Shown here: in pieces, positions 25,869 through 35,458 of the stretch
How positions within the stretch are numbered: position 1 is the stretch's first letter
Layout: every line of letters begins with the position of its first letter
From: Paenibacillus lupini
GTDB lineage: Bacteria; Bacillota; Bacilli; Paenibacillales; Paenibacillaceae
Direction: 5' to 3'
DNA length: 64,000 nt
Assembly: GCF_011761355.1 (NCBI RefSeq)
Contig: NZ_JAASRW010000009.1
Coordinates: 62,001 to 126,000 of the forward strand
Translations under genes and position numbers: made by a program
The notes under the pieces: generated by a model
Seen by the model: the letters and a program-made list of their open reading frames with translations, nothing else
The model's database searches: none
What the model was told of the DNA's origin: nothing

Positions 25869-27875
25869 TTATAATTGTCGTGCCCAGAAACGGCCTTGCG
25901 CGATTCCGCTAATAAACGCTTGAATTGTAGAGTTGTTTAAATCGTACACGCCAGCCTCGTCTAATTTTACCCGTGCTTTATCTAAGGCTTGTTGATCGCT
26001 AAGAGCCACTGCGAGTGGTTTATAATGCTTAAATGTCGTTTCGATAAATGCTAATGCAGGCACCGGTATGGCGGCTTCGCTGCTAACCAATAGTACCGCA
26101 TCGAAGAGAGTAGGGTCCACCGTTTCAAAAGTAGCCGTTACTCTCAGCGGGTTTGGCAAGTCATGGAGCTTATCACCAACAATCGTATAATTGACCTTAT
26201 TTTCCGTTAGAGCGGTCGTCCATTCAGCAAACTGTTCTACATCAGGATCGCCAATCCGAACAATTGCGACCTTCCTTGTATCCGGCATAAGGACAGTATC
26301 GGCCATGCTGAGTGCGGGAGATTTTTTGTCTGATTTCACTTCCATGTTCTCCTTGGGAAGAGGAGTTCCGATGTGGTCGGCCACCACTTGCGCCAAGCTG
26401 CGATCGATATGATTCAAGAGGGCAATCGCATTTGTTTTAACCAAATCTGATTTGCATTTGCCCAGCTCGAAGCTGAAAGCCTTCTTTACATGCTCTTGTT
26501 CGTAAGGAGCTAGACTGTTGTAGAAAAGCTTTGCTTGCGAATAGAAGTCAAGGAAGCTGTCACTCCGACCTCTGATTTTGCGCCCGTCAATCCGCTCTTG
26601 ATAATGCTCATAACCACCATGTTCAGCGGGGACCGGCGCAGGCTGATTTCCATTCAAACCGTTCCGATGATAGCTTGTTTGTCCCTCATGAATGGTCGTC
26701 TGATGCATACCGTCACGTTGATTGTTATGGAACGGGCACACAGGCCGATTGATCGGAATCTGGTGGAAATTAGGGCCGCCTAGTCGCGACAATTGAGTAT
26801 CGGTATAGGAGAATAACCGCCCTTGCAAGAGGGGATCATTCGAGAAATCAATACCGGGCACGACATGACCAGGGTGAAAGGCTACCTGCTCCGTCTCCGC
26901 AAAGAAATTGCTAACATTTTGGTTCAAGGTCATTTTACCGACCCGTTTCACGGGAACTTCCTCTTCCGGCCACAGTTTGGTTGGATCTAAAATATCAAAG
27001 TCGAACTTATGCTCATCCTCTTCTGGAATGAGCTGCAGGCCAAGCTCCCACTCGGGATATAGACCTTTCTCAATTGCTTCATATAAATCTTCTCTATGGA
27101 AATCTGGATTTTTGCCCGCTATTTGCTGGGCTTCATCCCAAACTAAGGAGTGTATCCCTAAGACGGGCTTCCAGTGAAATTTGACGAAATGGGATCGTCC
27201 TGCCGCGTTTATTAAACGGAAGGTATGCACACCAAAGCCTTCCATCATGCGCAAGCTGCGCGGAATAGCGCGATCGCTCATAGCCCACATGACCATGTGG
27301 GCAGTCTCCGGATTCTGCCCGACGAAATCCCAGAACGTATCATGGGCGCTGGCACCTTGGGGGATTTCATTATGCGGCTCAGGTTTAACGGCGTGGACAA
27401 AATCGGGGAACTTGATGGCATCCTGAATAAAGAAAACAGGCATGTTGTTGCCCACCAAGTCATAGTTACCCTCATCCGTGTAGAACTTAGTTGCAAATCC
27501 GCGCACGTCTCGAACGGTATCATTGGATCCCCTTGATCCTTGCACCGTGGAAAAGCGTACGAATACAGGCGTAATTTTGGATGGATCGGTAAGGAAATCC
27601 GCCTTGGTGTAGTCTTCTAAGGATTCATAAAGTTGAAAAAATCCATGCGCCCCTACGCCGCGTGCATGAACGATTCGTTCGGGAATGCGCTCATGATCGA
27701 AGTGAGTCATCTTCTCGCGAAAATGGAAATCCTCCATAAGAGTGGGTCCGCGTTGTCCCGCCTTCAAAGAAAACTCGTCCTCAGCCATTTTGAGCCCCTG
27801 GTTTGTCGTCAAACCATGCTTATCTTCGTTGTTAACCGTGTATCTCTTCAATTGCTCCATCTTCTTATTGTCCAT
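25869..27875 (-). CDS. katE: large-subunit catalase (KatE/HPII type)
   Basis: A 668-residue clade II catalase. The catalytic His lies in RIVHARGVGAHGFFQ, the haem-pocket Asn in VGNNMPVFFIQDAIKFPDF, and the Tyr haem ligand in RLFSYTDTQLSRLG. After about residue 520 comes the extra C-terminal flavodoxin/DJ-1-like domain found only in large-subunit catalases (VAIVRIGDPDVEQFAEW). It breaks down hydrogen peroxide in the cytoplasm; in spore formers such enzymes may protect the spore. AGGAGG precedes ATG 27875. Confidence 0.92.
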   Translation of the reverse strand: MDNKKMEQLKRYTVNNEDKHGLTTNQGLKMAEDEFSLKAGQRGPTLMEDFHFREKMTHFDHERIPERIVHARGVGAHGFFQLYESLEDYTKADFLTDPSKITPVFVRFSTVQGSRGSNDTVRDVRGFATKFYTDEGNYDLVGNNMPVFFIQDAIKFPDFVHAVKPEPHNEIPQGASAHDTFWDFVGQNPETAHMVMWAMSDRAIPRSLRMMEGFGVHTFRLINAAGRSHFVKFHWKPVLGIHSLVWDEAQQIAGKNPDFHREDLYEAIEKGLYPEWELGLQLIPEEDEHKFDFDILDPTKLWPEEEVPVKRVGKMTLNQNVSNFFAETEQVAFHPGHVVPGIDFSNDPLLQGRLFSYTDTQLSRLGGPNFHQIPINRPVCPFHNNQRDGMHQTTIHEGQTSYHRNGLNGNQPAPVPAEHGGYEHYQERIDGRKIRGRSDSFLDFYSQAKLFYNSLAPYEQEHVKKAFSFELGKCKSDLVKTNAIALLNHIDRSLAQVVADHIGTPLPKENMEVKSDKKSPALSMADTVLMPDTRKVAIVRIGDPDVEQFAEWTTALTENKVNYTIVGDKLHDLPNPLRVTATFETVDPTLFDAVLLVSSEAAIPVPALAFIETTFKHYKPLAVALSDQQALDKARVKLDEAGVYDLNNSTIQAFISGIAQGRFWARQL

Positions 27876-27967
27876 TTGAATCCTCCTAGCGGTATTTATT
27901 CACGTAAAAAGTACCTTACGTTCAAATACCCTATTTGCTAGGATTTAATCGTATTGTCGAAGAAAAC

Positions 27968-29188
27968 TTATTTCCCTATACGATGGGTTAATGCCCAGAA
28001 TAGAAAAGCCAAGGCACTGACAATGGCGCCTAACAAGCAGACACCGTTCCAGCCTGAGTAAGCATAGATACTGGTCGATGCAATTGACCCGGTGGCGCTG
28101 CCAATGGAATAGAAAATCATATAACCAGCAGTAAGCCTGCTGCGTGCCTCAGGGCGTAAAGCAAGGATCATACTCTGATTGGTGACATGTACGGCTTGCA
28201 CCGCCAGATCAAGAAGGACAATGCCGACGATTAATGCAAGGAGCGAATGAGGAGTATAACTTATTGGCAACCATGATATAAGCAGCAGAATTAATGCCAC
28301 GCCTGTGGTCTTCTGTCCTAAACCCCGATCGGCAAGACGACCTGCTCGCGCTGCTGCTAACGCCCCGGCAACTCCAGCGAGACCAAACGCCCCAATCGCA
28401 GTATGTGAAAGAGAAAGCCGTGGAGTGCTGAGAGGCAGCACTAGGGAAGTCCATAATATACTGAACGCTGCAAAAATCATTAGGGCCAGTGTACCACGGA
28501 TTAGCAGGATTCGTTCTTGTGCGAACAATGTGATCAACGAACGAAGCAGCTGTAAGTAGGATAATGATTCTCTTTTGTGCTCATCATGCGGCAGTACCCG
28601 AAACAATACACATGCCATGATTAGCGTTAATCCCGCAGAGACAAGGTAGACAGAACGCCAGCCGGCAAAATCCGTTAATACGCCAGCAAAAGTTCGCGCT
28701 AGTAGAATACCAATCACGATTCCACTTGTCACAACACCAACGGCACGTCCTCGTTCGGCTGGGGCAGCCAAGGTTGCCGCGAACGCAACGAGCGTCTGTG
28801 TTACTACGGCAAGCAATCCAACCACAGCTATGCCTATGAATAACACCATGCTGGTGGGGGCGGTGCCAACCACTATCAAAGCCAGCACGGATACTAGCAA
28901 CTGTCCAGCGATCAGCAATCGCCGATTTAATAAATCTCCGAGGGGGACTAGCAGCAGCAGGCCAAGTGCGTAACAAACCTGAGTGATTGTAATAACCATA
29001 CCGACGGATGAATGAGTAATACCGAACTCGGTTGCAATGGCGTCCAGCAAGGGCTGCGCGTAATAGATGTTGGCGACTGCCAGTCCGCAGGCGATTGCAA
29101 ATAAAAGGGCAACATTGCGAGACATCAAAGATGCGGGTACAGATTTTGATGCTGTGAGCGTTTTTTGAGCGGGTTCAAGATTCCCCAA
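27968..29188 (-). CDS. MFS exporter (DHA1/AraJ-like) with divergent TetR
   Basis: A 406-residue transporter with about twelve helices and the N-terminal motif CGLAVANIYYAQPLLDAIA followed by motif A VPLGDLLNRR. It is a clear paralogue of the exporter at 58317. The start is TTG 29188, set by GGGAGGTG six bases upstream. It is divergent from a TetR gene, with two similar operators between them. The substrate is unknown; the family exports drugs or sugars. Confidence 0.86.
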   Translation of the reverse strand: MGNLEPAQKTLTASKSVPASLMSRNVALLFAIACGLAVANIYYAQPLLDAIATEFGITHSSVGMVITITQVCYALGLLLLVPLGDLLNRRLLIAGQLLVSVLALIVVGTAPTSMVLFIGIAVVGLLAVVTQTLVAFAATLAAPAERGRAVGVVTSGIVIGILLARTFAGVLTDFAGWRSVYLVSAGLTLIMACVLFRVLPHDEHKRESLSYLQLLRSLITLFAQERILLIRGTLALMIFAAFSILWTSLVLPLSTPRLSLSHTAIGAFGLAGVAGALAAARAGRLADRGLGQKTTGVALILLLISWLPISYTPHSLLALIVGIVLLDLAVQAVHVTNQSMILALRPEARSRLTAGYMIFYSIGSATGSIASTSIYAYSGWNGVCLLGAIVSALAFLFWALTHRIGK

Positions 29189-29232
29189 GATAACACCTCC
29201 CTAAATTTACGTTTACCATGTGAATAATAACG

Positions 29233-29244
29233 TACTGATCAGTA
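29233..29244. promoter_or_regulatory. TetR operator copy 1
   Basis: TACTGATCAGTA is a perfect 12-bp palindrome followed by TGAAA. It lies upstream of the MFS gene and matches the second copy at 29364. Confidence 0.55.
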
Positions 29245-29363
29245 TGAAATACTGCCTGTTAAATATAACTGCAGGAAAAGTTTGCTGTCAATAGACTACT
29301 GTAGTGAACGGTTAAAGCTTAATATGATTGACAGCACAATCCTCATCTCATAAAATTATAATA

Positions 29364-29375
29364 TACCGATCGATA
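29364..29375. promoter_or_regulatory. TetR operator copy 2
   Basis: TACCGATCGATA is also followed by TGAAA and shares TAC-GATC--TATGAAA with copy 1. It overlaps the TATAATATA promoter region of the tetR gene, fitting autoregulation. Confidence 0.5.
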
Positions 29376-29392
29376 TGAAAAGAGGGGTTATT

Positions 29393-29974
29393 ATGGCCCG
29401 ACAACGCGAATTTGATGAGGGAAAGGCATTAGATGCAGCTATGCAGCTATTTTGGGAAAAAGGGTTCGAGGCTACGTCTTTAAGCGACTTGACAGCCAGA
29501 ATGGGCATTCAGCGTCCAAGCATATACTCCACCTTTGGGGACAAGAAGGGACTATTTGAAGCTGCGTTGCGTAAATATACGAGTTCCCATGCTGCCTATG
29601 TTCGCACCAATCTTCAAAACAATTCTTCTGTTAGGGAGGCATTCCGTGCCTTTTTTGAAAATATGCTGGCAAAGGAATATGAGGAATGTCCAAACTGGGG
29701 GTGCTTTTGCATCAATTCAATGGTAGAGCTTGCGCCTCATGATGAGAAATTTGAAATTCTCACAAGAGAACATCAGATGTATCTCTCGGTCATATTCCAA
29801 GAAACGATTGAACGAGGGATGCGCTCAGGTGAGCTTGATACCGGTATTAACGCAAAGGCTCTAGCGCAAACTCTGGTTATACAGTTAATAGGACTTACTG
29901 TTTTCATGAAATCTCGTCCTGAACGAGTATTTGTTGATCATTCAATAAAAGAAATACTTACATTATTAAGATAG
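29393..29974 (+). CDS. TetR/AcrR family regulator
   Basis: A 193-residue regulator with helix-turn-helix FEATSLSDLTARMGIQRPSI and YSTFGDKKGLFEAAL. The C-terminal domain has CPNWGCFCINSMVEL, typical of regulators of the NemR/AcuR-like group, whose Cys residues can sense electrophiles. ATG 29393 follows AGAGGGG; an earlier ATG at 29375 overlaps the operator. It is divergent from its likely target, the MFS gene. Confidence 0.88.
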   Translation: MARQREFDEGKALDAAMQLFWEKGFEATSLSDLTARMGIQRPSIYSTFGDKKGLFEAALRKYTSSHAAYVRTNLQNNSSVREAFRAFFENMLAKEYEECPNWGCFCINSMVELAPHDEKFEILTREHQMYLSVIFQETIERGMRSGELDTGINAKALAQTLVIQLIGLTVFMKSRPERVFVDHSIKEILTLLR

Positions 29975-30051
29975 AATCACGTGATTGAATTGACTTGTTT
30001 GTTCCACATGAAACAATTTTATTTTTTTAAAGCTGGATCGGAGAGAAATTG

Positions 30052-30654
30052 ATGGCAAATACAGATAAGTTTGAAATGATCGCTCATACCTATGACAGTC
30101 CTGGAAGAATCCAAATTGCAAAGGTTTCATCAGATGCCATTCGTGAATATGTAGTTGACGCTGGCAGCAAGAATGCTATCGATTTTGGGTGTGGAACGGG
30201 TCTTGTGGGATTGAATTTGTTAGACGAGTTTAACTCTGTGCTTTTTCTCGATACATCACCAAACATGATTAATCAAATAGAGCAAAAAATTTCTGATCTG
30301 AATATTAAGAATGCAGCTACATTATGCTTTGATTTTGAACAGGATGGTCTGTCGGATATACGCGCCGATTATATATTCATGGCTCAGGTTCTGCTCCACA
30401 TTCCGGATGTTGAATTCGTATTATCCAGATTATTTGATGTTCTCAATGAAGGTGGACATATAATGATCGTTGATTTTGATAAAAATGAAAATGTCGTTTC
30501 GGATATGGTTCATAACGGATTTAATCAAGCCGAACTAGCTGACGTGATGACTCGAATAGGCTACAACAATATTCAATCCAAAACTTTTTATCATGGGAGT
30601 AAAATATTCATGGCACAGGATGCCTCGATGTTCATTCTTGATGCTCAAAAGTAA
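30052..30654 (+). CDS. class I SAM-dependent methyltransferase
   Basis: A 200-residue protein with SAM-binding motif I AIDFGCGTGLVGLNLLDEF, the acidic end of strand 2 (FLDTSP) and post-motif IFMAQVLLHIPDVEFVLSR. The substrate is not predictable. ATG 30052 follows GGAGAG. It stands alone between a TetR gene and a convergent LysR gene. Confidence 0.83.
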   Translation: MANTDKFEMIAHTYDSPGRIQIAKVSSDAIREYVVDAGSKNAIDFGCGTGLVGLNLLDEFNSVLFLDTSPNMINQIEQKISDLNIKNAATLCFDFEQDGLSDIRADYIFMAQVLLHIPDVEFVLSRLFDVLNEGGHIMIVDFDKNENVVSDMVHNGFNQAELADVMTRIGYNNIQSKTFYHGSKIFMAQDASMFILDAQK

Positions 30655-30667
30655 ACCCTTAGACGGG

Positions 30668-30705
30668 AAAAGCCACTCCATTATTCGGAGTGGCTTTTTG
30701 TTTTT
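30668..30705. terminator. bidirectional terminator overlapping the LysR gene end
   Basis: AAAAGCCACTCC / GGAGTGGCTTTT (12 bp) lies between the convergent methyltransferase and LysR genes. The LysR TAA (30681-30683) is in the loop and its last codons form the right arm. Confidence 0.85.
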
Positions 30706-31580
30706 ACACAGGCATCTCTTATGGCGTTCATTAATAATGACGTGGCCTTCCCTAAGAGGTGTTTATCCTTATAAACAATGCCTATTCCCAGGATGGCGTT
30801 CAGATCGCTGAGGGGTCTGATGACCGAGTAACCTTCGAGTTCCAGACCGCTGTACATCGGAACAATACCCACACCAAATTCTGCTTTAACCATTTGTTGA
30901 ATCACATAGAAGCTTCCAACCTCGATGCTGTTGAGAGGGCGCTGCCCAACTGGACAAAGTGTCGTTTCCCAGAGCTCCCTATAGACACAAGTGGGTTCTT
31001 TGACCAGGACGGTTAGCCCCGCGAGGTCACTCGCTGCGATGCTGACCTGACCCGCTAAAGGGTGATTCACATGTAACATAACCCCTAATCTTTCCTCGAT
31101 TAAAGGCTCAAACTCCAGCATAAGATTTGCTGCTGGGGCTGAGCATATGCCAAAGTCCAGCTCGCTGGTTCGAACCCTGTCTATAATCGATTTGCTGCCG
31201 CTCACTTCCATCGTTAACTCCACTTTTGGACGAGTCTTATAAAAGTCGGCTATAACGCTCGCCAGTTTCTGGCTTGCAATGGGCTCGATAGCGGCGAAAC
31301 GAACGGAGCCGTCATCACCCGCCGCGATATCAGATACAGTCTGTCTGATGGAACCGACCGACTTCAGCAGGACCGAGGCCTCACGATGAAGCCACCTTCC
31401 GGCTTCGGTCACGATTACACGCTTGCCGTCGCGTACGAATAAAGAAACACCTAGATCAGCTTCGAGGCGCTGAATCTGTAGGGTTACCGTAGAAGGAGCA
31501 TACTGGAGTTCCTCAGCAGCCTTCTGAAAATGGCCAAGACGTACACAAGCTTCGAAGGTTTTTAAAGCTCGAAGATCCAT
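30681..31580 (-). CDS. LysR family transcriptional regulator
   Basis: A 299-residue regulator. The N-terminal winged helix-turn-helix reads MDLRALKTFEACVRLGHF, with AAEELQYAPSTVTLQIQRLE, followed by the two-lobed LysR substrate domain. ATG 31580 is chosen because AAAGGTG lies 6 bases upstream; longer forms lack a site. It is divergent from an MFS gene at 31698, which with the hydrolase and DinB genes is its probable target. Confidence 0.88.
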   Translation of the reverse strand: MDLRALKTFEACVRLGHFQKAAEELQYAPSTVTLQIQRLEADLGVSLFVRDGKRVIVTEAGRWLHREASVLLKSVGSIRQTVSDIAAGDDGSVRFAAIEPIASQKLASVIADFYKTRPKVELTMEVSGSKSIIDRVRTSELDFGICSAPAANLMLEFEPLIEERLGVMLHVNHPLAGQVSIAASDLAGLTVLVKEPTCVYRELWETTLCPVGQRPLNSIEVGSFYVIQQMVKAEFGVGIVPMYSGLELEGYSVIRPLSDLNAILGIGIVYKDKHLLGKATSLLMNAIRDACVKTKSHSE

Positions 31581-31605
31581 TGTCATCACCTTTGGTTTGA
31601 GATAT

Positions 31606-31622
31606 ATGAACAATTTATTCAT
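31606..31622. promoter_or_regulatory. possible LysR site
   Basis: ATGAA-N7-TTCAT is an interrupted dyad in the divergent LysR/MFS region, 26 bases before the LysR start. It fits the general T-N11-A form. Confidence 0.3.
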
Positions 31623-31697
31623 TTAATTCAATTTTACAAAACTTTCCCTTAAATTTACACTAGGGTCAACAAATTATTTTTGGGAGAAGATGAGGCA

Positions 31698-32927
31698 ATG
31701 GGCACGAAATCCGCATTCAACTGGATTACTCTGTGGGCATCACTGTTATTTGTCGTCATTCTTGGCTTTTCCCGGCTCTCCTACGGCATATTCCTGCCAG
31801 GAATTCAGAGAGGGATCGGGGGGAGCTACAGTCAGCTGGGCATGTTAGGTACGGTCAACTTTATTGGTTATTTGATCGGAACATTATGTCTTTCGCCGTT
31901 GATCTCGTGGTTCCCTAATCAAAAGCATGTCATTAATCGAGTATCGTGTCTCCTGCTTGGTTTGGCCATGATCGGCTCGGCATTTAGTCATCAGTTCATT
32001 CAGCTCGGACTATGGCGGTTTGTCATTGGCTTGTTATCGGCCATCGCCACAGTGTTAGTGCTATCCATTGCAATGGATGCCGTTCGACCAGCAGAGAGGG
32101 GAGTAGCGTCGGGATTAATATGGCTGGGTGGTTCCGCCGGCATTTTGGTGACGGGTTTATTCGCCCCCTTGACCATAGACCCTTCGCACTTGGATGGTTG
32201 GCGGAATGCTTGGATGGCCATGGGCGTGTTTGGTGTAATTGCCGCGATTGGTTTCGACGTTGTCTCAGGGAAGCGGGACAGGAAATTACCTTCGCAGGTG
32301 GAACCCGATCCGCAGGAACGCGTGAATGTGTACCGGCTACTGTTAAATCCTAAGAAGCTTTTGTTCTTAATCGGTTCTTATTTTTTCTTCGGATCGGGGT
32401 ACATCATCTACTTCACCTATTTAATTCCCTTTCTGGTGAGCAAAGGGATTCCATCTCTTTATGCCGGTTTGATCTGGTCGGCTATAGGATTTGCGGGCTT
32501 ATTTAACGGATGGATCGGAGGGAGGGCCATCGACCGCTGGCCGAGCGGATACACGCTTGCGGCAGGGTTAACCTTAGGGACGATTGGTGTGTTTGGCGTC
32601 GCCACCAATCATATGATTTTGACAGCAATAGGCGCTGTTACGATTGGGCTTGTCTCCTTTGTTACCCCTCCGCTGATGACGACCGCACTTCTTCGGCGTC
32701 ATGTCCCTCATCACGCTTATGCGGCAAGTCTTAGCTTAGCCACCGCCTTTTTTGCTGCAGGGCAGATTATCGGCCCCATCGTTGGAGGCGTTGCGGTTGA
32801 AAGGTATGGTTTGCAGACCGGTGTTGCTTCTAGTGCAATCTTTATGGCAATAGCTGCTGTGCTGGCTGGTGTGTATGGACAAAGACAACGACAGCTTAAT
32901 AGCCAAGGGTTGTCTCAAAGCGGCTAA
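31698..32927 (+). CDS. MFS transporter, YbfB-like
   Basis: A 409-residue transporter with about twelve helices. The N-terminal part FSRLSYGIFLPGIQRGIGG and WLGGSAGILVTGLFAPL resemble YbfB/YjiJ-type MFS proteins, often linked to LysR regulators. The substrate is unknown. ATG 31698 is preferred over an upstream TTG. A hydrolase and a DinB gene follow on the same strand. Confidence 0.82.
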   Translation: MGTKSAFNWITLWASLLFVVILGFSRLSYGIFLPGIQRGIGGSYSQLGMLGTVNFIGYLIGTLCLSPLISWFPNQKHVINRVSCLLLGLAMIGSAFSHQFIQLGLWRFVIGLLSAIATVLVLSIAMDAVRPAERGVASGLIWLGGSAGILVTGLFAPLTIDPSHLDGWRNAWMAMGVFGVIAAIGFDVVSGKRDRKLPSQVEPDPQERVNVYRLLLNPKKLLFLIGSYFFFGSGYIIYFTYLIPFLVSKGIPSLYAGLIWSAIGFAGLFNGWIGGRAIDRWPSGYTLAAGLTLGTIGVFGVATNHMILTAIGAVTIGLVSFVTPPLMTTALLRRHVPHHAYAASLSLATAFFAAGQIIGPIVGGVAVERYGLQTGVASSAIFMAIAAVLAGVYGQRQRQLNSQGLSQSG

Positions 32928-33019
32928 TAAAGTGTATAACAATGACAAAAGCTGTCACCATTAGCGATTAAACTAGGTTCGAAGGAGATTAGAGCTGAGC
33001 AAAGGGGAGTGACGACAAG

Positions 33020-33838
33020 ATGATGAATACCGATCATGAAGGCCTGGCAACAAGGAAGTTTTTTTACTCGGAGGATCTTCGGCTTTCTTACCTTGATTTT
33101 GACGGCGGAGATAGTGGACGTGTGCTCGTTATGCTGCATGGGTATATGGCTAATGCAAGATCATTCTCGGAGCTGGCCGTACGCTTCAAAGATTGGCGGG
33201 TGATTGCGCTGGATCAACGGGGACATGGTTGGAGCGACCATTCTCCTGGGAAGGAGTACGCAAGAGCGGATTACGTGAAGGATATTCTGAATCTGATTCA
33301 GTCGGAGCTTGGGGGGCAGCCAGTCACGATTCTTGGACATTCCTTGGGCGGATTAAATGCTTATCAGTTTACGGCTCGTTATCCGGAGCTAGTGAAAGCC
33401 GTTATTGTCGAGGATATTGGAGTGGAAATTAACGCCGATTTCTCCTTTGCAGACAAACTTCCTTTCCGGTCGTCCTCTCTAAAGGAGTTGAGAGAATCGC
33501 TTGCAAGTGTAGGACTCCGAGCTATCGATTATTTTGCTGAAAGTGTGTTGGAGGATGAATACGGTTGGGGATTCCGAACGGATCTGAAGGGACTGCAAGC
33601 ATCTGTTCCTCAATCCAACGGGGTGTGGTGGGAGGATTGGCTAGGTTCGAGATGCCCGATCCTGCTAATTCATGGCGGTAAGAGCTTCATTCTTGATACC
33701 GAGCAAGCACGACGAATGGAAGAAAGAAGGCCGGGCACTAAGCTTGTCGTGTTCGAACAGTGTGGTCATGGTGTTCATTCCGAGGACTTGAATGGATATC
33801 ATCACACAGTCAACCATTTTCTAATGGAACTAAAATAA
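33020..33838 (+). CDS. alpha/beta hydrolase
   Basis: A 272-residue hydrolase with oxyanion region MLHGYMANARSF, nucleophile elbow LGHSLGGLNAY (Ser) and catalytic His near the C-terminus in FEQCGHGVHSED. The acid is probably Asp in HGGKSFILD. An esterase or lipase-like role is likely; the substrate is unknown. AAAGGGGAG precedes the ATG. It stands 12 bases before the DinB gene, probably one operon. Confidence 0.87.
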   Translation: MMNTDHEGLATRKFFYSEDLRLSYLDFDGGDSGRVLVMLHGYMANARSFSELAVRFKDWRVIALDQRGHGWSDHSPGKEYARADYVKDILNLIQSELGGQPVTILGHSLGGLNAYQFTARYPELVKAVIVEDIGVEINADFSFADKLPFRSSSLKELRESLASVGLRAIDYFAESVLEDEYGWGFRTDLKGLQASVPQSNGVWWEDWLGSRCPILLIHGGKSFILDTEQARRMEERRPGTKLVVFEQCGHGVHSEDLNGYHHTVNHFLMELK

Positions 33839-33850
33839 GGGGATGAGAAG

Positions 33851-34348
33851 ATGTATTGTACAGTTGAAGATATAATCGCTGAGTGGAAGCGGGAAGCCGG
33901 ATTAACCCAGAGAATATTAGATAGCTTGACCGATGAAGCACTCCTGCAGCAGGTTTATCCTGAAGGACGCACGTTGGGAAGAATCGCATGGCATTTCGTT
34001 TCGAACATTCCGGATTATTTAAATGAATTTGGAGTCTCGATAGCGAAAGTGCCAAATCAGAGCGAGGTGCCTACCGCAAAGGAAATTGCAGAGGTCTTTA
34101 AAGTGGTAAGCTCCCAGGTGACCCATTCTCTTCAAGAACAATGGACAGATGATACGTTGAAGCAAATCCAAAAAGCATTCGGAAGAATGGAGTCGAACGC
34201 GACGATCTTTATGGGATTGATCAAGCACATCGTTCACCATCGTGGTCAGGTGACGGTACTGATGCGCCAAGCGGGATTGCCTATACCTGCCGTATACGGT
34301 CCCTCCAAGGAGGGGTGGGCGCAATTAGGAGTGACGCCACCGCTATAA
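33851..34348 (+). CDS. DinB family protein
   Basis: A 165-residue four-helix-bundle protein. The metal-binding His positions of DinB/YfiT-like proteins are visible: IAWHFVSNIPDY and LIKHIVHHRGQVTVLMRQAG. Members act as thiol-dependent transferases (bacillithiol or mycothiol S-transferase types) or have unknown roles. AAGGGGATG lies upstream of the ATG. Confidence 0.85.
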   Translation: MYCTVEDIIAEWKREAGLTQRILDSLTDEALLQQVYPEGRTLGRIAWHFVSNIPDYLNEFGVSIAKVPNQSEVPTAKEIAEVFKVVSSQVTHSLQEQWTDDTLKQIQKAFGRMESNATIFMGLIKHIVHHRGQVTVLMRQAGLPIPAVYGPSKEGWAQLGVTPPL

Positions 34349-34350
34349 GC

Positions 34351-34388
34351 AAGCAAAGAGAGCGGCTAAGGCCACTCTCTTTGCTTTA
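34351..34388. terminator. bidirectional terminator
   Basis: AAGCAAAGAGAG / CTCTCTTTGCTT is a perfect 12-bp stem between the convergent DinB and GH18 genes. Confidence 0.85.
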
Positions 34389-34397
34389 TCCGGTATC

Positions 34398-35432
34398 CTA
34401 TTTCAAGAGTCCTTCATTAATCGCATTCAACAGACGATGTGTCTCATCACAGCTGTACTCCCAGAACATAATGCCTGCAAGCCCCTGGCTCATCACATAC
34501 TCGCATTTGCAGCGCAGTGATTGCTCGTCTTCATAAGAGATGAAGGTCGATCCGTTGAATAAGAATGGAGCGCAAGCTTCACTGTCCCAGTAGCGGATGT
34601 AGTCCTTCTTGTTAATGTATTCAGCGTCCAATTCAGTAAAGGATGGGCCGTATCCACCTGCGCTGCCTGCCATCTGGTGGAGGCCATTATTTCGGTTCGG
34701 CACGCTATTCCACTTGCGGGAATAGAAGGCAGCGCCGATAACGATCTTATTCTTCGGTACGCCTGCGCGAACGAACATCCGAACGGAAGCATCCGTGCTG
34801 ATGCGGAACAGATCGCCAGTTGGCGTATATAGATTGGTATGATGGCCGGTGAGCACCTGAAAGCCGCCGCGCATATCGTAGGTCATCAATTGAACGTAGT
34901 CCAAATACTGCTGTACTTTATCCATTTCCGTGCCATCAATGTAGTACTGGTCCGCCCCGGCTGCAATCGTGAGCAAATAATGGCAATCATCTTCAGAGCC
35001 TTGGGCATCCAGCGCTTCCCGGATTGCGCAGAGCAGCAGCGTGAAATTTTGTTTGTCAGACGGACTTGAGGCAATTTCCGCTTCTCCGTAACAAGGGTAC
35101 TCCCAATCCAAATCGATCCCATCAAAAGGAAGTGTGCGAATGACCCGGACTGCCGAGGCAGCCATCTTTTGTCTGCCTTCTTCGGTCGATGCTGCTTCGG
35201 AGAAGCCGCCGGCGCTCCAGCCGCCGACGGACAGGAGTACCTTCAGCCCAGGATTTTCGCGCTTAATTGTATGAATCGCATCGATTTGCTTTAGATGCTC
35301 CGTAACAATTTCATCCTGCCGAACATGGCCAAACGCCACGTTAATATGCGTGAGCTTCAGCAGATCCTCCCGTGTCATCTCGGGAAGCGCCGAATCGCTC
35401 ACATAACCTACTTTAAAATATTGTTTTTCCAT
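34398..35432 (-). CDS. GH18 chitinase-like glycoside hydrolase without signal peptide
   Basis: A 344-residue GH18 catalytic domain. It shows the strand-3 motif LLSVGGWSAGGFSE, the catalytic DxxDxDxE motif in FDGIDLDWEYP (near residues 104-113), and the later motifs QLMTYDMRGG and IMFWEYSCD. The start MEKQYFKVGYVS has no signal peptide or membrane segment, so the enzyme should be cytosolic, unlike typical secreted chitinases. GH18 enzymes cleave beta-1,4 bonds next to N-acetylglucosamine with its acetamido group as nucleophile. It is the last gene of a three-gene operon, 26 bases after the transglutaminase gene. Confidence 0.9.
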   Translation of the reverse strand: MEKQYFKVGYVSDSALPEMTREDLLKLTHINVAFGHVRQDEIVTEHLKQIDAIHTIKRENPGLKVLLSVGGWSAGGFSEAASTEEGRQKMAASAVRVIRTLPFDGIDLDWEYPCYGEAEIASSPSDKQNFTLLLCAIREALDAQGSEDDCHYLLTIAAGADQYYIDGTEMDKVQQYLDYVQLMTYDMRGGFQVLTGHHTNLYTPTGDLFRISTDASVRMFVRAGVPKNKIVIGAAFYSRKWNSVPNRNNGLHQMAGSAGGYGPSFTELDAEYINKKDYIRYWDSEACAPFLFNGSTFISYEDEQSLRCKCEYVMSQGLAGIMFWEYSCDETHRLLNAINEGLLK

Positions 35433-35458
35433 TGTTGTTTATCCGCTCCGTTCTGTTT

